The notes under the pieces: model-generated
Seen by the model: the letters and a program-made list of their open reading frames with translations, nothing else
Databases searched by the model: none
What the model was told of the DNA's origin: nothing
Shown: positions 35,366 through 44,523 of the stretch, piece after piece
Numbering within the stretch: the first letter of the stretch is position 1
Layout of the letters: each line of letters starts with the position of its first letter
Assembly: GCF_001975825.1 (NCBI RefSeq)
Contig: NZ_MTKN01000017.1
Location: 62,001-126,000, forward strand
Direction: 5' to 3'
DNA length: 64,000 nucleotides
DNA from: [Flexibacter] sp. ATCC 35208
GTDB taxonomy: Bacteria; Bacteroidota; Bacteroidia; Chitinophagales; Chitinophagaceae
Program-made: the position numbers and the translations under genes

Positions 35366-36547
35366 ATGAAAAACATTATTCCACTACTCACGGTGGCAGC
35401 CGCTGTTAGCTTAAGCGCCTGCCAGTCTGGTACAAAATCCAATAATAATTCAGTAGACAGTATGCAGACCACTAAAGACAGCCTTTCAATCGAAGGGAAG
35501 ATACCTGCTGCACGTTTCGACAGCACGGTAGACGGTAAACAGACAAAATTGTATTACCTGAAAAGTAAAGGTAATGTGCAGGTTGCCATTACAAACTATG
35601 GCGGTAAAATCGTAAGTCTGCTGGCGCCTGATAAATCGGGCAAGCTGGAAGATGTAGAACTGGGGTATGACAACATCTCCCGCTATGTTAGCACCAAAGA
35701 AAGATACTATGGTGGTATCGTAGGCCGCTACGGTAATCGTATTGCAAAGGGAAAGTTCAAACTGGATGGCAAAGAATATACACTGGCAACCAACAATAAC
35801 CAAAATCACCTGCATGGTGGTAAAAAAGGTTTCAACGATGTGGTTTGGGATGCTGAGCAAACTGCCCCTAACTCACTGAAACTCCACTACGTATCAAAAG
35901 ATGGTGAAGAAGGTTATCCTGGTAACCTGGATATCACCCTCACTTACACGCTGACTGACAGTAATGAACTGAAAATCGATTATTCAGCTACTACAGATAA
36001 AGCAACTGTTGTTAACTTAACTAACCACTCTTTCTTTAACCTGCATGGTGCTGGTAATGGTGATATCAATGATCTGATCCTGACCATCAATGCAGATAAG
36101 TTTACTCCTGTAGATAGCACGCTGATTCCTACTGGTAAATTAGAAGCAGTAAAAGGTACGCCAATGGATTTCACAACTCCGACCAAGATTGGAGAGAGAG
36201 TAGATGCAGACTTTGAGCAGCTGAAATTTGGTCGTGGTTATGATCATAACTATGTACTTAACAAGAAAGGTAATGAGTTGTCTCTGGCAGCGAAGGTAGA
36301 AGATCCTACCAGTGGCCGTACTTTAGAAGTATGGACAACTGAGCCAGGTGTACAGTTCTATGGTGGTAACTTCTTAGATGGTACCGATAAGGGTAAGGAT
36401 GATAAGACATATGTACATCGTGGAGCTTTCTGTCTGGAAACACAGCATTTTCCTGATTCTCCGAATCAGCCGGCGTTTCCAAGCGTGGTGTTGAAACCAG
36501 GTGCTACTTATACTTCTGAGTGTATTTACAAATTTGGAGTTAAATAA
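35366..36547 (+). CDS. galM: Aldose 1-epimerase (galactose mutarotase), lipoprotein
   Basis: A 393-residue lipoprotein: signal and lipobox LSAC (Cys near 19), a Ser/Asn/Thr linker, then a mutarotase domain from about residue 55. GGIVGRYGNRIAKGKF, NHLHGGKKGFND, VNLTNHSFFNLHG (catalytic His) and CLETQHFPDSPNQPAFP (catalytic Glu) are diagnostic. It interconverts sugar anomers, here in the periplasm, fitting polysaccharide use. The ATG at 35366 gives the best lipoprotein signal. Confidence 0.93.
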   Translation: MKNIIPLLTVAAAVSLSACQSGTKSNNNSVDSMQTTKDSLSIEGKIPAARFDSTVDGKQTKLYYLKSKGNVQVAITNYGGKIVSLLAPDKSGKLEDVELGYDNISRYVSTKERYYGGIVGRYGNRIAKGKFKLDGKEYTLATNNNQNHLHGGKKGFNDVVWDAEQTAPNSLKLHYVSKDGEEGYPGNLDITLTYTLTDSNELKIDYSATTDKATVVNLTNHSFFNLHGAGNGDINDLILTINADKFTPVDSTLIPTGKLEAVKGTPMDFTTPTKIGERVDADFEQLKFGRGYDHNYVLNKKGNELSLAAKVEDPTSGRTLEVWTTEPGVQFYGGNFLDGTDKGKDDKTYVHRGAFCLETQHFPDSPNQPAFPSVVLKPGATYTSECIYKFGVK

Positions 36548-36556
36548 ATATTTTCC

Positions 36557-36586
36557 CGCCCCCCAGCCCTGGGGGGCGTTTTTTTT
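36557..36586. terminator. GC-rich hairpin with T8 run between galM and hemW
   Basis: Perfect 9-bp arms CGCCCCCCA / TGGGGGGCG around GCCC, followed by eight T residues, reaching into the hemW stop region. Confidence 0.88.
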
Positions 36587-37709
36587 AGAAGAATAATTCG
36601 GAGGCGATACCATCTGCAAATAGCCGGCCTGCTGGTGTTAGCATTAGCTTCTCTCCTTCCTGACGCATCCAGCCTTTATACAAATACTTAGCAACCTCTT
36701 TTTGAATTTTTTCTTTTTTGTCATTTCCGAATCTGTCGGCAATGGTGGTTAGATCACATCCTGCTGAAGTTCTTAACGATGTCATTAAGTATTCATTCAA
36801 CATCATTACGGGTGTCAATTCCTCTTTTTCAAAGTTCAATTTCCCGTGTTCCAGACTTTTTATATACAATGCATTATTAGCCACATTCCATTGTCTTGAC
36901 TTTGTGTCAAAACTATGAGCTGAAGGACCTAAACCCAGATAGGGCGCCCCTTGCCAATAGCTGCTATTGTGCCGTGAATGCCATCCTTTTAAGGCAAAGT
37001 TTGAAATCTCGTATTGCTCATATCCACCATCTTCTGTCCATTTCAATAATTGCTCAAAATGTCTGGCTGCTTTATCTGCATCTATGGCAGGTATCTTCTT
37101 CTTTTTGATAAAATGATCTAATGCGGTACCTGCTTCCACCGTCAGTGCATAACAGGAAAGATGAGGAACTTTCAAATCCACTGCCTGCTGTACATTGTAC
37201 TCCCACCCTGCATCAGTCAGGGTTGGGCCGCCGTAAATCAGGTCAATTGTCATGTTCTCAAATCCTGCATCCTGCGCGTGGAGAATACACTCTTTTGCCT
37301 GCTTAGCATTGTGTGCGCGATGCATCCATTTCAGGTCTTCCTCGTGAAAGGACTGAATACCAATACTCAGTCTGTTGACGCCCGCATTTTGCAGCATATG
37401 CAGCTTTTCAGGAGTCAGATCATCCGGATTGGCTTCCAGCGTCACTTCGGCACCAGTATTGACAGTAAAGTTTTTATGAATTGCTTCTAATAAGCGGAGC
37501 AGGTCTTTTTCAGGTAACAAACTTGGCGTACCGCCTCCAAAGTAGATTGTATTAATAGGTTCGCCAGACAGATATGCTGTTTGTAACTCAATTTCCTTTA
37601 ATAAGGCTGTTACTACTGCTGGCTCCTGCGCCAATGAAGTAGAGAAATGAAAATTGCAATAGTAACAAGCCTGCTTGCAAAAAGGAATATGCAAATAAAT
37701 ACCCGCCAT
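36585..37709 (-). CDS. hemW: Radical SAM haem chaperone HemW (HemN-like)
   Basis: A 374-residue radical SAM protein. The 4Fe-4S cysteines are in HIPFCKQACYYCNF, with YFGGGTPSLLP as the SAM-binding glycine motif and NRLSIGIQSF. The C-terminal HemN domain is present. The length and absence of an N-terminal extension favour the HemW haem chaperone over coproporphyrinogen dehydrogenase HemN. It is encoded 29 bp after the MFS gene on the same strand. Confidence 0.91.
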   Translation of the reverse strand: MAGIYLHIPFCKQACYYCNFHFSTSLAQEPAVVTALLKEIELQTAYLSGEPINTIYFGGGTPSLLPEKDLLRLLEAIHKNFTVNTGAEVTLEANPDDLTPEKLHMLQNAGVNRLSIGIQSFHEEDLKWMHRAHNAKQAKECILHAQDAGFENMTIDLIYGGPTLTDAGWEYNVQQAVDLKVPHLSCYALTVEAGTALDHFIKKKKIPAIDADKAARHFEQLLKWTEDGGYEQYEISNFALKGWHSRHNSSYWQGAPYLGLGPSAHSFDTKSRQWNVANNALYIKSLEHGKLNFEKEELTPVMMLNEYLMTSLRTSAGCDLTTIADRFGNDKKEKIQKEVAKYLYKGWMRQEGEKLMLTPAGRLFADGIASELFF

Positions 37710-37738
37710 TCTGCAAAGGTGGGTATTTATCCGCGATT

Positions 37739-38947
37739 TTAGCGCACAGGAATTTCGCCTTTATGCTGCCAGTAATTTATGAGCACGGCAATGATAAACC
37801 CGGTGAACACCATCACCATGCTGAACATAAAGATATGTCCCATGCCAAAAGTGCTCTCCACAAGGCCTACCAGTGGGCCGGTAATGCCCAGAGAAAGGTC
37901 AATAAATAAGCCATAGCCACCCAAAGCCGCCCCTTTGTTGGATGCAGGCACCAGTTTCACCGCCTCTACTCCCAGTGCAGGGAATACCAGCGAAAAACCA
38001 AACCCGGCAATACAAGCGCCTACCAGTGCGATATGCGGGCTATATGCCTGCCAGAGAATGGCCAAACCAATGGCTTCTGTGAGCAGACAAAAGATCGCCG
38101 TCTTCATACCACCATATCGGTTGATGTAATCTTCGAAGAACAGACGACCCAGTATAAAGCTGATACTGAAGGTAGACAGGCACATTACAGCACCCTGCCA
38201 TCCCAGTTGAGAATAATACAAAGTGATGAAAGTAGAAATGGTACCAAAACCTAAACCTCCCAGCGCCAGGCACACACCAAACGGTGTCACCGTTTTGAAT
38301 ACATCCATGAAAGGTTGTCTTGGGGCGGTAGATGTAGATTTCAAAGGTGTTTTACCCCTGGCATAATAATATCCCACGATACCACATATCATAATCAGAC
38401 CAGCCATAGTGCTCATTCCAAAATTGTGGTGGAGTATAGCACCAAAAGGAGCGCCGATGGCCAATGCGCCATAGCTACCAATACCATTATAAGAGATCGC
38501 CTTGCTGGTATGTTCATCTCCTACAGCGAGGATGGCCCAGTTAATAGGACTCGCGCCAATCATCCCTTCAGCAAAACCAGTCGTAAGGCGGGTCACAATG
38601 AGCAAAGAAAGACTCAGCGCAGGAATACCTTTTAAGAAATAAGCGACAACCAGGAGCGCTCCGCTCACGCCAAAACCAATCATCCCCATTATCACAGCGG
38701 GTTTAGGTCCTTGTTTGTCAACGATGCTACCAGCATACCCTCTGAAAAGGAAAGTCGTAATGTATTGAAGACTGATCACTACACCTGCAGTCATTGTACT
38801 AAAACCCAGGTCGTGATAAATAAAGAATGGTAATACCGCCAGTGCAAGACCAATGGTAAAGTATCCAATAAAGGTAAAAGCAACGAATTCCGCTATGGTC
38901 GAACGGACTCTCGACAACGAAACACCAGCATTTTGTGCTGCTTGCAT
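37739..38947 (-). CDS. MFS transporter
   Basis: A 402-residue protein with about twelve helices. The MFS loop 2-3 motif appears as RGYAGSIVDKQGPKPA; a second such motif (RLFFEDYINRYGG) lies in the C-terminal half. It resembles the YhhS/YfcJ efflux subgroup. A divergent AraC-type regulator starts 143 bp away and is the likely controller. The substrate is unknown. Confidence 0.9.
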   Translation of the reverse strand: MQAAQNAGVSLSRVRSTIAEFVAFTFIGYFTIGLALAVLPFFIYHDLGFSTMTAGVVISLQYITTFLFRGYAGSIVDKQGPKPAVIMGMIGFGVSGALLVVAYFLKGIPALSLSLLIVTRLTTGFAEGMIGASPINWAILAVGDEHTSKAISYNGIGSYGALAIGAPFGAILHHNFGMSTMAGLIMICGIVGYYYARGKTPLKSTSTAPRQPFMDVFKTVTPFGVCLALGGLGFGTISTFITLYYSQLGWQGAVMCLSTFSISFILGRLFFEDYINRYGGMKTAIFCLLTEAIGLAILWQAYSPHIALVGACIAGFGFSLVFPALGVEAVKLVPASNKGAALGGYGLFIDLSLGITGPLVGLVESTFGMGHIFMFSMVMVFTGFIIAVLINYWQHKGEIPVR

Positions 38948-39089
38948 ATTTAATTATTTAATTAACAATAGGAGTGTAAGTAGTACAGGCTAAAAGAGCA
39001 TTACACTCAGGTGTATTCATCTGCAAAGTTCCTGTAGTATTCTTTGGCGAAAATGGTATATGTAGGATATATTATTGTAAATTTAATAG

Positions 39090-39923
39090 ATGAAGCGGAG
39101 ACAGTTTGAGCCACTTGAAATAGACGAAATGGATACAGACGTCTACCATTTGCCGGTGCATAGCCATACTTATTACGAAATGATTTATGTATATAAGGGT
39201 GATGGCATCCACCAGCATAACAATAACAGAATTCCATATGAGGTGGGAGACCTGTTTTTGATCTCTCCTGAGGATGAGCATTATTTTGAAATCGGCCAGC
39301 GGAGCCGGTTTATTTTTATAAAATTTACAGACAGTTATTTCAGTGGACGAAGTTATCTTTCCCTGTCTGCTTCTCCTGAAAAGATCATGCGCCTTACCCT
39401 TCTCAAGGAAATGAAGCCGGTAATGGATGAGGCTGGGAAAGTGGTGCTGCGTAATACGATCGATAACCTGCTCATTTATTGGAAACAGGAGAAGGATATA
39501 TCGAACTCACCGTTGATGTACTTCCAGGTATTGTCGGTTTTCGGGCTGATCAGAGAGGCGATGATTCGTATGAATGTGAGAATCGACCAGGGACAGCCCG
39601 ACAAAGAGGAAATGATCTCATATATTCATCAGCATATCTACGACCCCTCATTAACTAAGATCAGGCATATCGCCAGCCACTTCAACATAAGCCCTAATTA
39701 TTTCAGTGCTTATTTCAAGCGAAACTTCGATGTCAGTTACCGGGATTATGTCAACGACTACCGGATTAAGCTAATAGAAAACCGGATAGCTTCGGGTACA
39801 GTAACGATGAAGCAGATTGCCTTCGAGTTCGGCTTTACGGATGCCAGTCATTTATCACATTATTTCAAACAGCGCAAAGGGATACAGCCCGGATCATACA
39901 GAAAAGATGCAGAGCACCTATAG
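39090..39923 (+). CDS. AraC family transcriptional regulator
   Basis: A 277-residue regulator with an N-terminal cupin-like sensing domain (HSHTYYEMIYVYKGDGIHQHNN, YEVGDLFLISPEDEH) and a C-terminal double helix-turn-helix (IRHIASHFNISPNYFSAYFK and MKQIAFEFGFTDASHLSHYF). Divergent from the MFS transporter gene, so probably its regulator. Its end is close to or overlaps the start of the DUF4271 gene. Confidence 0.92.
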   Translation: MKRRQFEPLEIDEMDTDVYHLPVHSHTYYEMIYVYKGDGIHQHNNNRIPYEVGDLFLISPEDEHYFEIGQRSRFIFIKFTDSYFSGRSYLSLSASPEKIMRLTLLKEMKPVMDEAGKVVLRNTIDNLLIYWKQEKDISNSPLMYFQVLSVFGLIREAMIRMNVRIDQGQPDKEEMISYIHQHIYDPSLTKIRHIASHFNISPNYFSAYFKRNFDVSYRDYVNDYRIKLIENRIASGTVTMKQIAFEFGFTDASHLSHYFKQRKGIQPGSYRKDAEHL

Positions 39924-39984
39924 ACGATGGACTTATTTTATATCTTTGCCAGCAATCATATTTCAGCATAAAAAAATATTTGAG

Positions 39985-41016
39985 GTGCGAAGCTGGTTAT
40001 TGTTCCTGTTCATATTACCCTGTTTACGGATGGCTGCTCAAGACAGTGCGGCAGTCAGGCCTACGACTCCTGTGGCAACAGAGAGCCTTGTCCGTAAGGA
40101 TACAGGAATCGTGAAGCCGGTGAAGAAGAAGGTGCCTGTAATAAAAAAAGATAGTGTGGGTGTAAAACCGGCAGCGTCTGCTACCCCTGTGATAGCCGGC
40201 ACTGACACCCTGCGTACTGATACGATTCCGCAGGTACCGGCCGTACCTTTGCATCAGGAAACGATTTATGAGAAGTATCTAAAGACATTGACCGCCAGCA
40301 ATATATTTCTGAAACTGAACAAGCCCCACAGGCTGGACCTCAATCCAGTCCGTGCATACAGAGACCTTGACTGGCTGGTATATGTAATGGGAGGAGTCGT
40401 TTTATTACTGGGAATAATCCGGTTGAGCTACCTGAAGTATTTCACAGATCTGTTCAGGGCCTTTCTGAACCCAACCCTGAGCCAGCGTCAGCTGAAAGAT
40501 CAGTTGTCACAGAGCCCTTTCCCCAACTTGCTGCTGAATATATTTTTTGTGATTAGCCTGGCCATGTACTTATATCTGCTCATGTATCGCCAAAACTATA
40601 TACCCGGCAGTAATGCATGGATGGTGATACCGGCATTGATCGTTTTGGTTGCCCTGGTCTATAGTATAAAATATGTGATGTTGCGTTTTTGTGGCTGGTT
40701 ATTCGGTAGTGTGGAGCTGGCAGATGCATATATTTTTATTTTGTATCTGATCAACAAAGTATTGGGAATTCTGCTAGTGCCATTCCTCGTTATTCTGGCC
40801 TTTTGCAGGCCTGAACTGGCAAAAGCCTTCCTGTACATATCCGTTTTTTTTATAGTAATATTGGTCGCATACAGGTATATCAGGTCCTATTCAGTGGTAA
40901 AGCAATACTTATCTTTCAGCAGATTACATTTTTTTCTTTACCTTTGCGCATTCGAAGTAGCGCCGGTATTAATAATTACAAAGGTGCTGCTGGTCTGGTT
41001 AACTGGCGGTCATTGA
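39985..41016 (+). CDS. DUF4271 membrane protein
   Basis: From a GTG at 39985: signal-like start (RSWLLFLFILPCLRMAAQ), a Thr/Pro/Lys-rich periplasmic stretch (to about residue 95), then a membrane domain with about seven helices of the DUF4271 family, ending YLCAFEVAPVLIITKVLL. An ATG at 39907 is in frame but would overlap the AraC gene and place the signal internally, so GTG is preferred with some doubt. It precedes hemD by 33 bp; this DUF4271-hemD order is common in Bacteroidetes. Confidence 0.82.
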   Translation: MRSWLLFLFILPCLRMAAQDSAAVRPTTPVATESLVRKDTGIVKPVKKKVPVIKKDSVGVKPAASATPVIAGTDTLRTDTIPQVPAVPLHQETIYEKYLKTLTASNIFLKLNKPHRLDLNPVRAYRDLDWLVYVMGGVVLLLGIIRLSYLKYFTDLFRAFLNPTLSQRQLKDQLSQSPFPNLLLNIFFVISLAMYLYLLMYRQNYIPGSNAWMVIPALIVLVALVYSIKYVMLRFCGWLFGSVELADAYIFILYLINKVLGILLVPFLVILAFCRPELAKAFLYISVFFIVILVAYRYIRSYSVVKQYLSFSRLHFFLYLCAFEVAPVLIITKVLLVWLTGGH

Positions 41017-41049
41017 TCTCCTATTGTTAACACAAGAGCAAAAAAACGT

Positions 41050-41841
41050 ATGATTAAAGGCGGGCCAAAAAAAGATTTGCAAGCGAAACAGATTCAGTCA
41101 ATTCTAATTTCCCAACCTAAGCCTGAAACAGAAAAATCACCATACTTTGAACTAGCGAAAAAATTCAATGTGAAGTTGGATTTTTATCCGTTTATAAGGG
41201 TGGAGGGACTGTCCGCGAAAGATTTCAGGAAACAGAAGATTGACATACAGCTTTTTACAGCCGTGATATTTACGAGCCGTAATGCTGTAGACCATTTCTT
41301 CCGCATTTGCGAAGAAATGAAAATCAAAGTATCGCAGGATTGCAAGTATTTCTGCATTACAGAAGCAATTGCGTTGTATCTCCAAAAATTCATCCTTTAC
41401 CGCAAGCGTAAGGTATTCTATGGGGCTGATGGTTCTACCAAAAGTCTGCTGGAAGTGATGAATAAGCATCGCGATAACGAGAAATTCCTTTTCCCTAGTT
41501 CTGACAGCCAGCGGAAAGACATTGAAGAGTGGCTTAAAGCCAACAAATGTGAATACGCAACTGCTACCCTTTACAAAACCGTTTCGAACGATGTAAAGGA
41601 AGTATTGTCTGGCAAAGATTACGACATGATTGTGTTCTTTAGCCCGTACGGAGTGAAGTCGCTATTTGAAAATATGCCGAAGTTTGAGCAGAATGGCACT
41701 CATATAGGGGCCTTCGGTCCTACTACTTCTGCTGCGGTAGAAGAGGCCGGTCTCAGATTGGATGTAAAAGCACCTGCGCCACAAGCTCCTTCTATGGTAG
41801 CTGCCCTGGAACAATACCTGGCTACTACCAACAAGAAATAA
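41050..41841 (+). CDS. hemD: Uroporphyrinogen-III synthase
   Basis: A 263-residue HemD-fold protein in two alpha/beta lobes: the first with FTAVIFTSRNAVDHFF, the second with MIVFFSPYGVKSLFENM and the signature AFGPTTSAAVEEAGL. It closes hydroxymethylbilane into uroporphyrinogen III in haem and B12 synthesis. It follows DUF4271 in one transcription unit and ends at a strong terminator. Confidence 0.9.
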   Translation: MIKGGPKKDLQAKQIQSILISQPKPETEKSPYFELAKKFNVKLDFYPFIRVEGLSAKDFRKQKIDIQLFTAVIFTSRNAVDHFFRICEEMKIKVSQDCKYFCITEAIALYLQKFILYRKRKVFYGADGSTKSLLEVMNKHRDNEKFLFPSSDSQRKDIEEWLKANKCEYATATLYKTVSNDVKEVLSGKDYDMIVFFSPYGVKSLFENMPKFEQNGTHIGAFGPTTSAAVEEAGLRLDVKAPAPQAPSMVAALEQYLATTNKK

Positions 41842-41854
41842 ATCTTCCTAATTT

Positions 41855-41891
41855 CAGGTAGAATTAACTGAGAATAACAGCTTTCTACCTG
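41855..41891 (+). terminator. Inverted repeat after hemD
   Basis: 9-bp perfect arms CAGGTAGAA / TTCTACCTG with a 19-nt loop. Probably a processing or weak termination signal upstream of the stronger hairpin at 41949. Confidence 0.5.
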
Positions 41892-41948
41892 TTAATCAGG
41901 GTAAATAGAAAAATAATCTGTAAAAAAAACAGGAAATTAATATACCTT

Positions 41949-41979
41949 AAGGGACAGCAATCGCTGTCCCTTCTTATTT
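41949..41979 (+). terminator. Terminator of the AraC-DUF4271-hemD unit
   Basis: 10-bp perfect arms AAGGGACAGC / GCTGTCCCTT with a 4-nt loop, followed by CTTATTTTT. Confidence 0.85.
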
Positions 41980-42011
41980 TTGGAAAAAGGAATTACTGGA
42001 AGACCATAACC

Positions 42012-44045
42012 GTGAACAAACTATCTAACGAGACGAGCCCGTATCTCCTACAGCATGCGCACAATCCTGTAGAGTGGTACCCCTGGGGCGATGAGGCTTT
42101 ACAAAGGGCAATAGCAGAAGACAAACCAATATTAGTTAGCATTGGCTATGCCGCTTGTCACTGGTGCCATGTCATGGAACGCGAAAGCTTCGAGGACGAA
42201 GCCACTGCGCGGATCATGAACGAACACTTCATTAATATCAAGATAGATAGAGAGGAACGACCAGACCTGGACCATATTTATATGGACGCCCTGCAGGCTA
42301 TGACCGGATCTGGCGGCTGGCCCCTGAATATGTTCCTGACCCCGGAGCGACTGCCATTCTATGGAGGTACCTACTTCCCTCCCATGAAAGCTTACAACCG
42401 CCCCTCCTGGCAGGAACTGCTGCTGGCCCTGTCTGATGCGTTCAAAAACAGAAGGGAAGACATTGAGACACAGGCTATTAACATGCGTGATCACCTGGTA
42501 CAGGCCAGCAAGTTTGGTAGCACAATCAACCTGCTTCCCAAAGAAGAACAATTCACTCGCAACCAATGTGATATTATTTTCAACAACATAATGCAACAGG
42601 CTGATAAGGAATGGGGAGGATTTGGAAATGCTCCAAAGTTCCCCGGCACTTTTATCATTCAGTACCTGCTGCGCTACTATCATAGTTTCGGAGAACAGGC
42701 GGCCCTGGATCAGGCGCTGCTGTCGCTGGACAAAATGATACAGGGCGGTATCTATGACCAGGCCGGTGGCGGTTTTGCCCGCTATAGCACCGATGCCAAA
42801 TGGTTGGCGCCGCACTTTGAGAAGATGCTTTATGACAATGCATTGCTGGTAGATGTGATGAGTGAAGCTTACCAGGTAACAGGCAATCCGTTGTATTCCA
42901 TTACAATAGCAGAAACACTGACTTTTGTACAGCGGGAAATGACGGATGCGGGTGGTGCTTTTTACGCCGCGCTGGATGCAGATTCGGAAGGGGTGGAAGG
43001 TAAGTTTTATACCTGGAGCAAGGCAGAGATAGATGAAATATTAGGATTAGATGCAGACGCATTTTGTCGCTTTTACGATATCAGTGAAGAGGGAAACTGG
43101 GAAGAGACCAACATACTATGGATTAAACAGTCGCTGTCGGCCTTTGCTGCTGAAAATCAGGTGGATGAGACAGCGCTGAGCGAACAGCTGGCCATTGGCC
43201 TTGCCAAATTGATGGAGGTAAGAAGCCAACGTATAAGGCCGGGATTGGACGATAAGCTCCTATTAGGCTGGAATGCCCTGATGATACATGCCTGCTGTAA
43301 AGCCTTTGCTGCAACAGGAGAAGAAAGTTACAGGGACATGGCTCTGAAGGCGATAGATTTTTGCTGGACACATTTCCGGAAGGATGGAGAGGACTCCTTT
43401 TATCATACCTATAAAAATGGACAGGCAAAATATCCGGCATTTCTGGATGACTATGCCTGGTTGATCAGGGCGTTGATTGCCCTGCAGGAGGTAACCGGAG
43501 ACAAAACGTGGCTGGACAAGGCTTTTTCCCTAACAAGTTTTGTCTTGCAGCATTTTTCTGACGAAACCGGTGTATATTGCTTTTATACTGTTGAGAGTCA
43601 ATCTGATGTGATTGTCAGAAAGAAGGAAGTATACGACGGAGCTACGCCAAGTGGCAATGCAGTAATGGCAGCCAACTTATGGTACCTGAGTATTGTATTC
43701 GACCAAAAAGAATGGGCGGAAAGATCCTTAAAAATGCAGGCGGGTCAGGCACAAACTACGGTGAGGTATCCTACGTCATTGGGGGTATGGTCTGGACTGC
43801 TGTTGCAAAGGGTACAAGGCGTGAAAGAAATTGCGATTGTAGGGCCGGATTATAAGTTGAGAATGGAGGATACTAATAAGCGTTATATTCCGTTTAAGGT
43901 ACTGTTGGGAGCAACGCATGATGATCCTGAAAAACCCTTACTGTCACACAGGGAGCGGGCGGATGAGACGCTGATCTATGTTTGCGAAGATTATCATTGC
44001 ATTAAACCTGTGAATTATATAGACGAAATTATTAATTTGAAATAA
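42012..44045 (+). CDS. Thioredoxin-like DUF255 protein (YyaL/SPATA20 family)
   Basis: A 677-residue protein, probably starting at GTG 42012. The N-terminal thioredoxin-like domain (about 1-165) has the family block [21 protein letters not shown] and the CxxC motif [20 protein letters not shown] and GGTYFPP follow. The rest is an alpha/alpha-barrel related to N-acylglucosamine 2-epimerase ([26 protein letters not shown]). A redox or sugar role is suggested by the domains but not known. Monocistronic. Confidence 0.9.
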   Translation: MNKLSNETSPYLLQHAHNPVEWYPWGDEALQRAIAEDKPILVSIGYAACHWCHVMERESFEDEATARIMNEHFINIKIDREERPDLDHIYMDALQAMTGSGGWPLNMFLTPERLPFYGGTYFPPMKAYNRPSWQELLLALSDAFKNRREDIETQAINMRDHLVQASKFGSTINLLPKEEQFTRNQCDIIFNNIMQQADKEWGGFGNAPKFPGTFIIQYLLRYYHSFGEQAALDQALLSLDKMIQGGIYDQAGGGFARYSTDAKWLAPHFEKMLYDNALLVDVMSEAYQVTGNPLYSITIAETLTFVQREMTDAGGAFYAALDADSEGVEGKFYTWSKAEIDEILGLDADAFCRFYDISEEGNWEETNILWIKQSLSAFAAENQVDETALSEQLAIGLAKLMEVRSQRIRPGLDDKLLLGWNALMIHACCKAFAATGEESYRDMALKAIDFCWTHFRKDGEDSFYHTYKNGQAKYPAFLDDYAWLIRALIALQEVTGDKTWLDKAFSLTSFVLQHFSDETGVYCFYTVESQSDVIVRKKEVYDGATPSGNAVMAANLWYLSIVFDQKEWAERSLKMQAGQAQTTVRYPTSLGVWSGLLLQRVQGVKEIAIVGPDYKLRMEDTNKRYIPFKVLLGATHDDPEKPLLSHRERADETLIYVCEDYHCIKPVNYIDEIINLK

Positions 44046-44212
44046 TATTTATGTATCTTGCATGACCATATCTCTGTAAAAAGGAAACGGTAAAAAGGAT
44101 TTTTCGTCAGATATAATAAAATGTTAAAAAATACGTTTAATTTAATTGTCATCGGTCCTATGAGCGAATGAAAAAGTTGGCTAAAAACTAACTACGGATT
44201 AAAATTAATCGT

Positions 44213-44220
44213 TACATTTG
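44213..44220 (+). promoter_or_regulatory. -7 box of the gldKLMN operon
   Basis: TACATTTG matches TAnnTTTG. If used, transcription starts near 44227, leaving a leader of close to 300 nt before gldK. No good -33 element is visible. Confidence 0.55.
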
Positions 44221-44226
44221 TTATCT

Positions 44227-44523
44227 TACTTAAGATTCAAACGGGTGAGTGATGGGCAAAAGGTGCTGATTCTGAGAACACGACCTGATCGGGCAAGATA
44301 TTAAAGAAACCAACAAGCGAGCAACCAGTTATATCTGGAGTTGTCTATAAATCAGCAGCTTTAGAGTCATTTAAAATTCAAAAAATGTGAATGGCTGGTT
44401 GGCTTATCGGTCTAACCGGGAGATTCCGGGAAGACTTCGGCCATGTTTCAGAACTTAGCGACGGCAAGCAGTCTCATTTCGGCCAATGGAACTGCGTCGC
44501 TGTATCGAAATAAATGATTTTCA
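44227..44523 (+). promoter_or_regulatory. Long structured 5' leader of gldK
   Basis: About 297 nt without a gene, less AT-rich than the region just before it. A bulged hairpin stands 22 nt before the gldK ATG: AGCGACG (44457-44463), bulge GCAAG, CAGT (44469-44472), paired with ACTG and CGTCGCT (44491-44501). Smaller stems are CCAG/CTGG (about 44325-44338) and CCGG/CCGG (about 44416-44429). It may control expression of the T9SS core; I recognise no riboswitch class. Confidence 0.5.

Noticed and set aside
44236..44310. TPP riboswitch in the gldK leader (GGTGC, CTGAGA and ACCTGATC in order)
   Set aside because: The spacing between CTGAGA and ACCTGATC is too short and the conserved TAATxCC and GCGTAGGGA blocks are missing; gldK is also not a thiamine gene.
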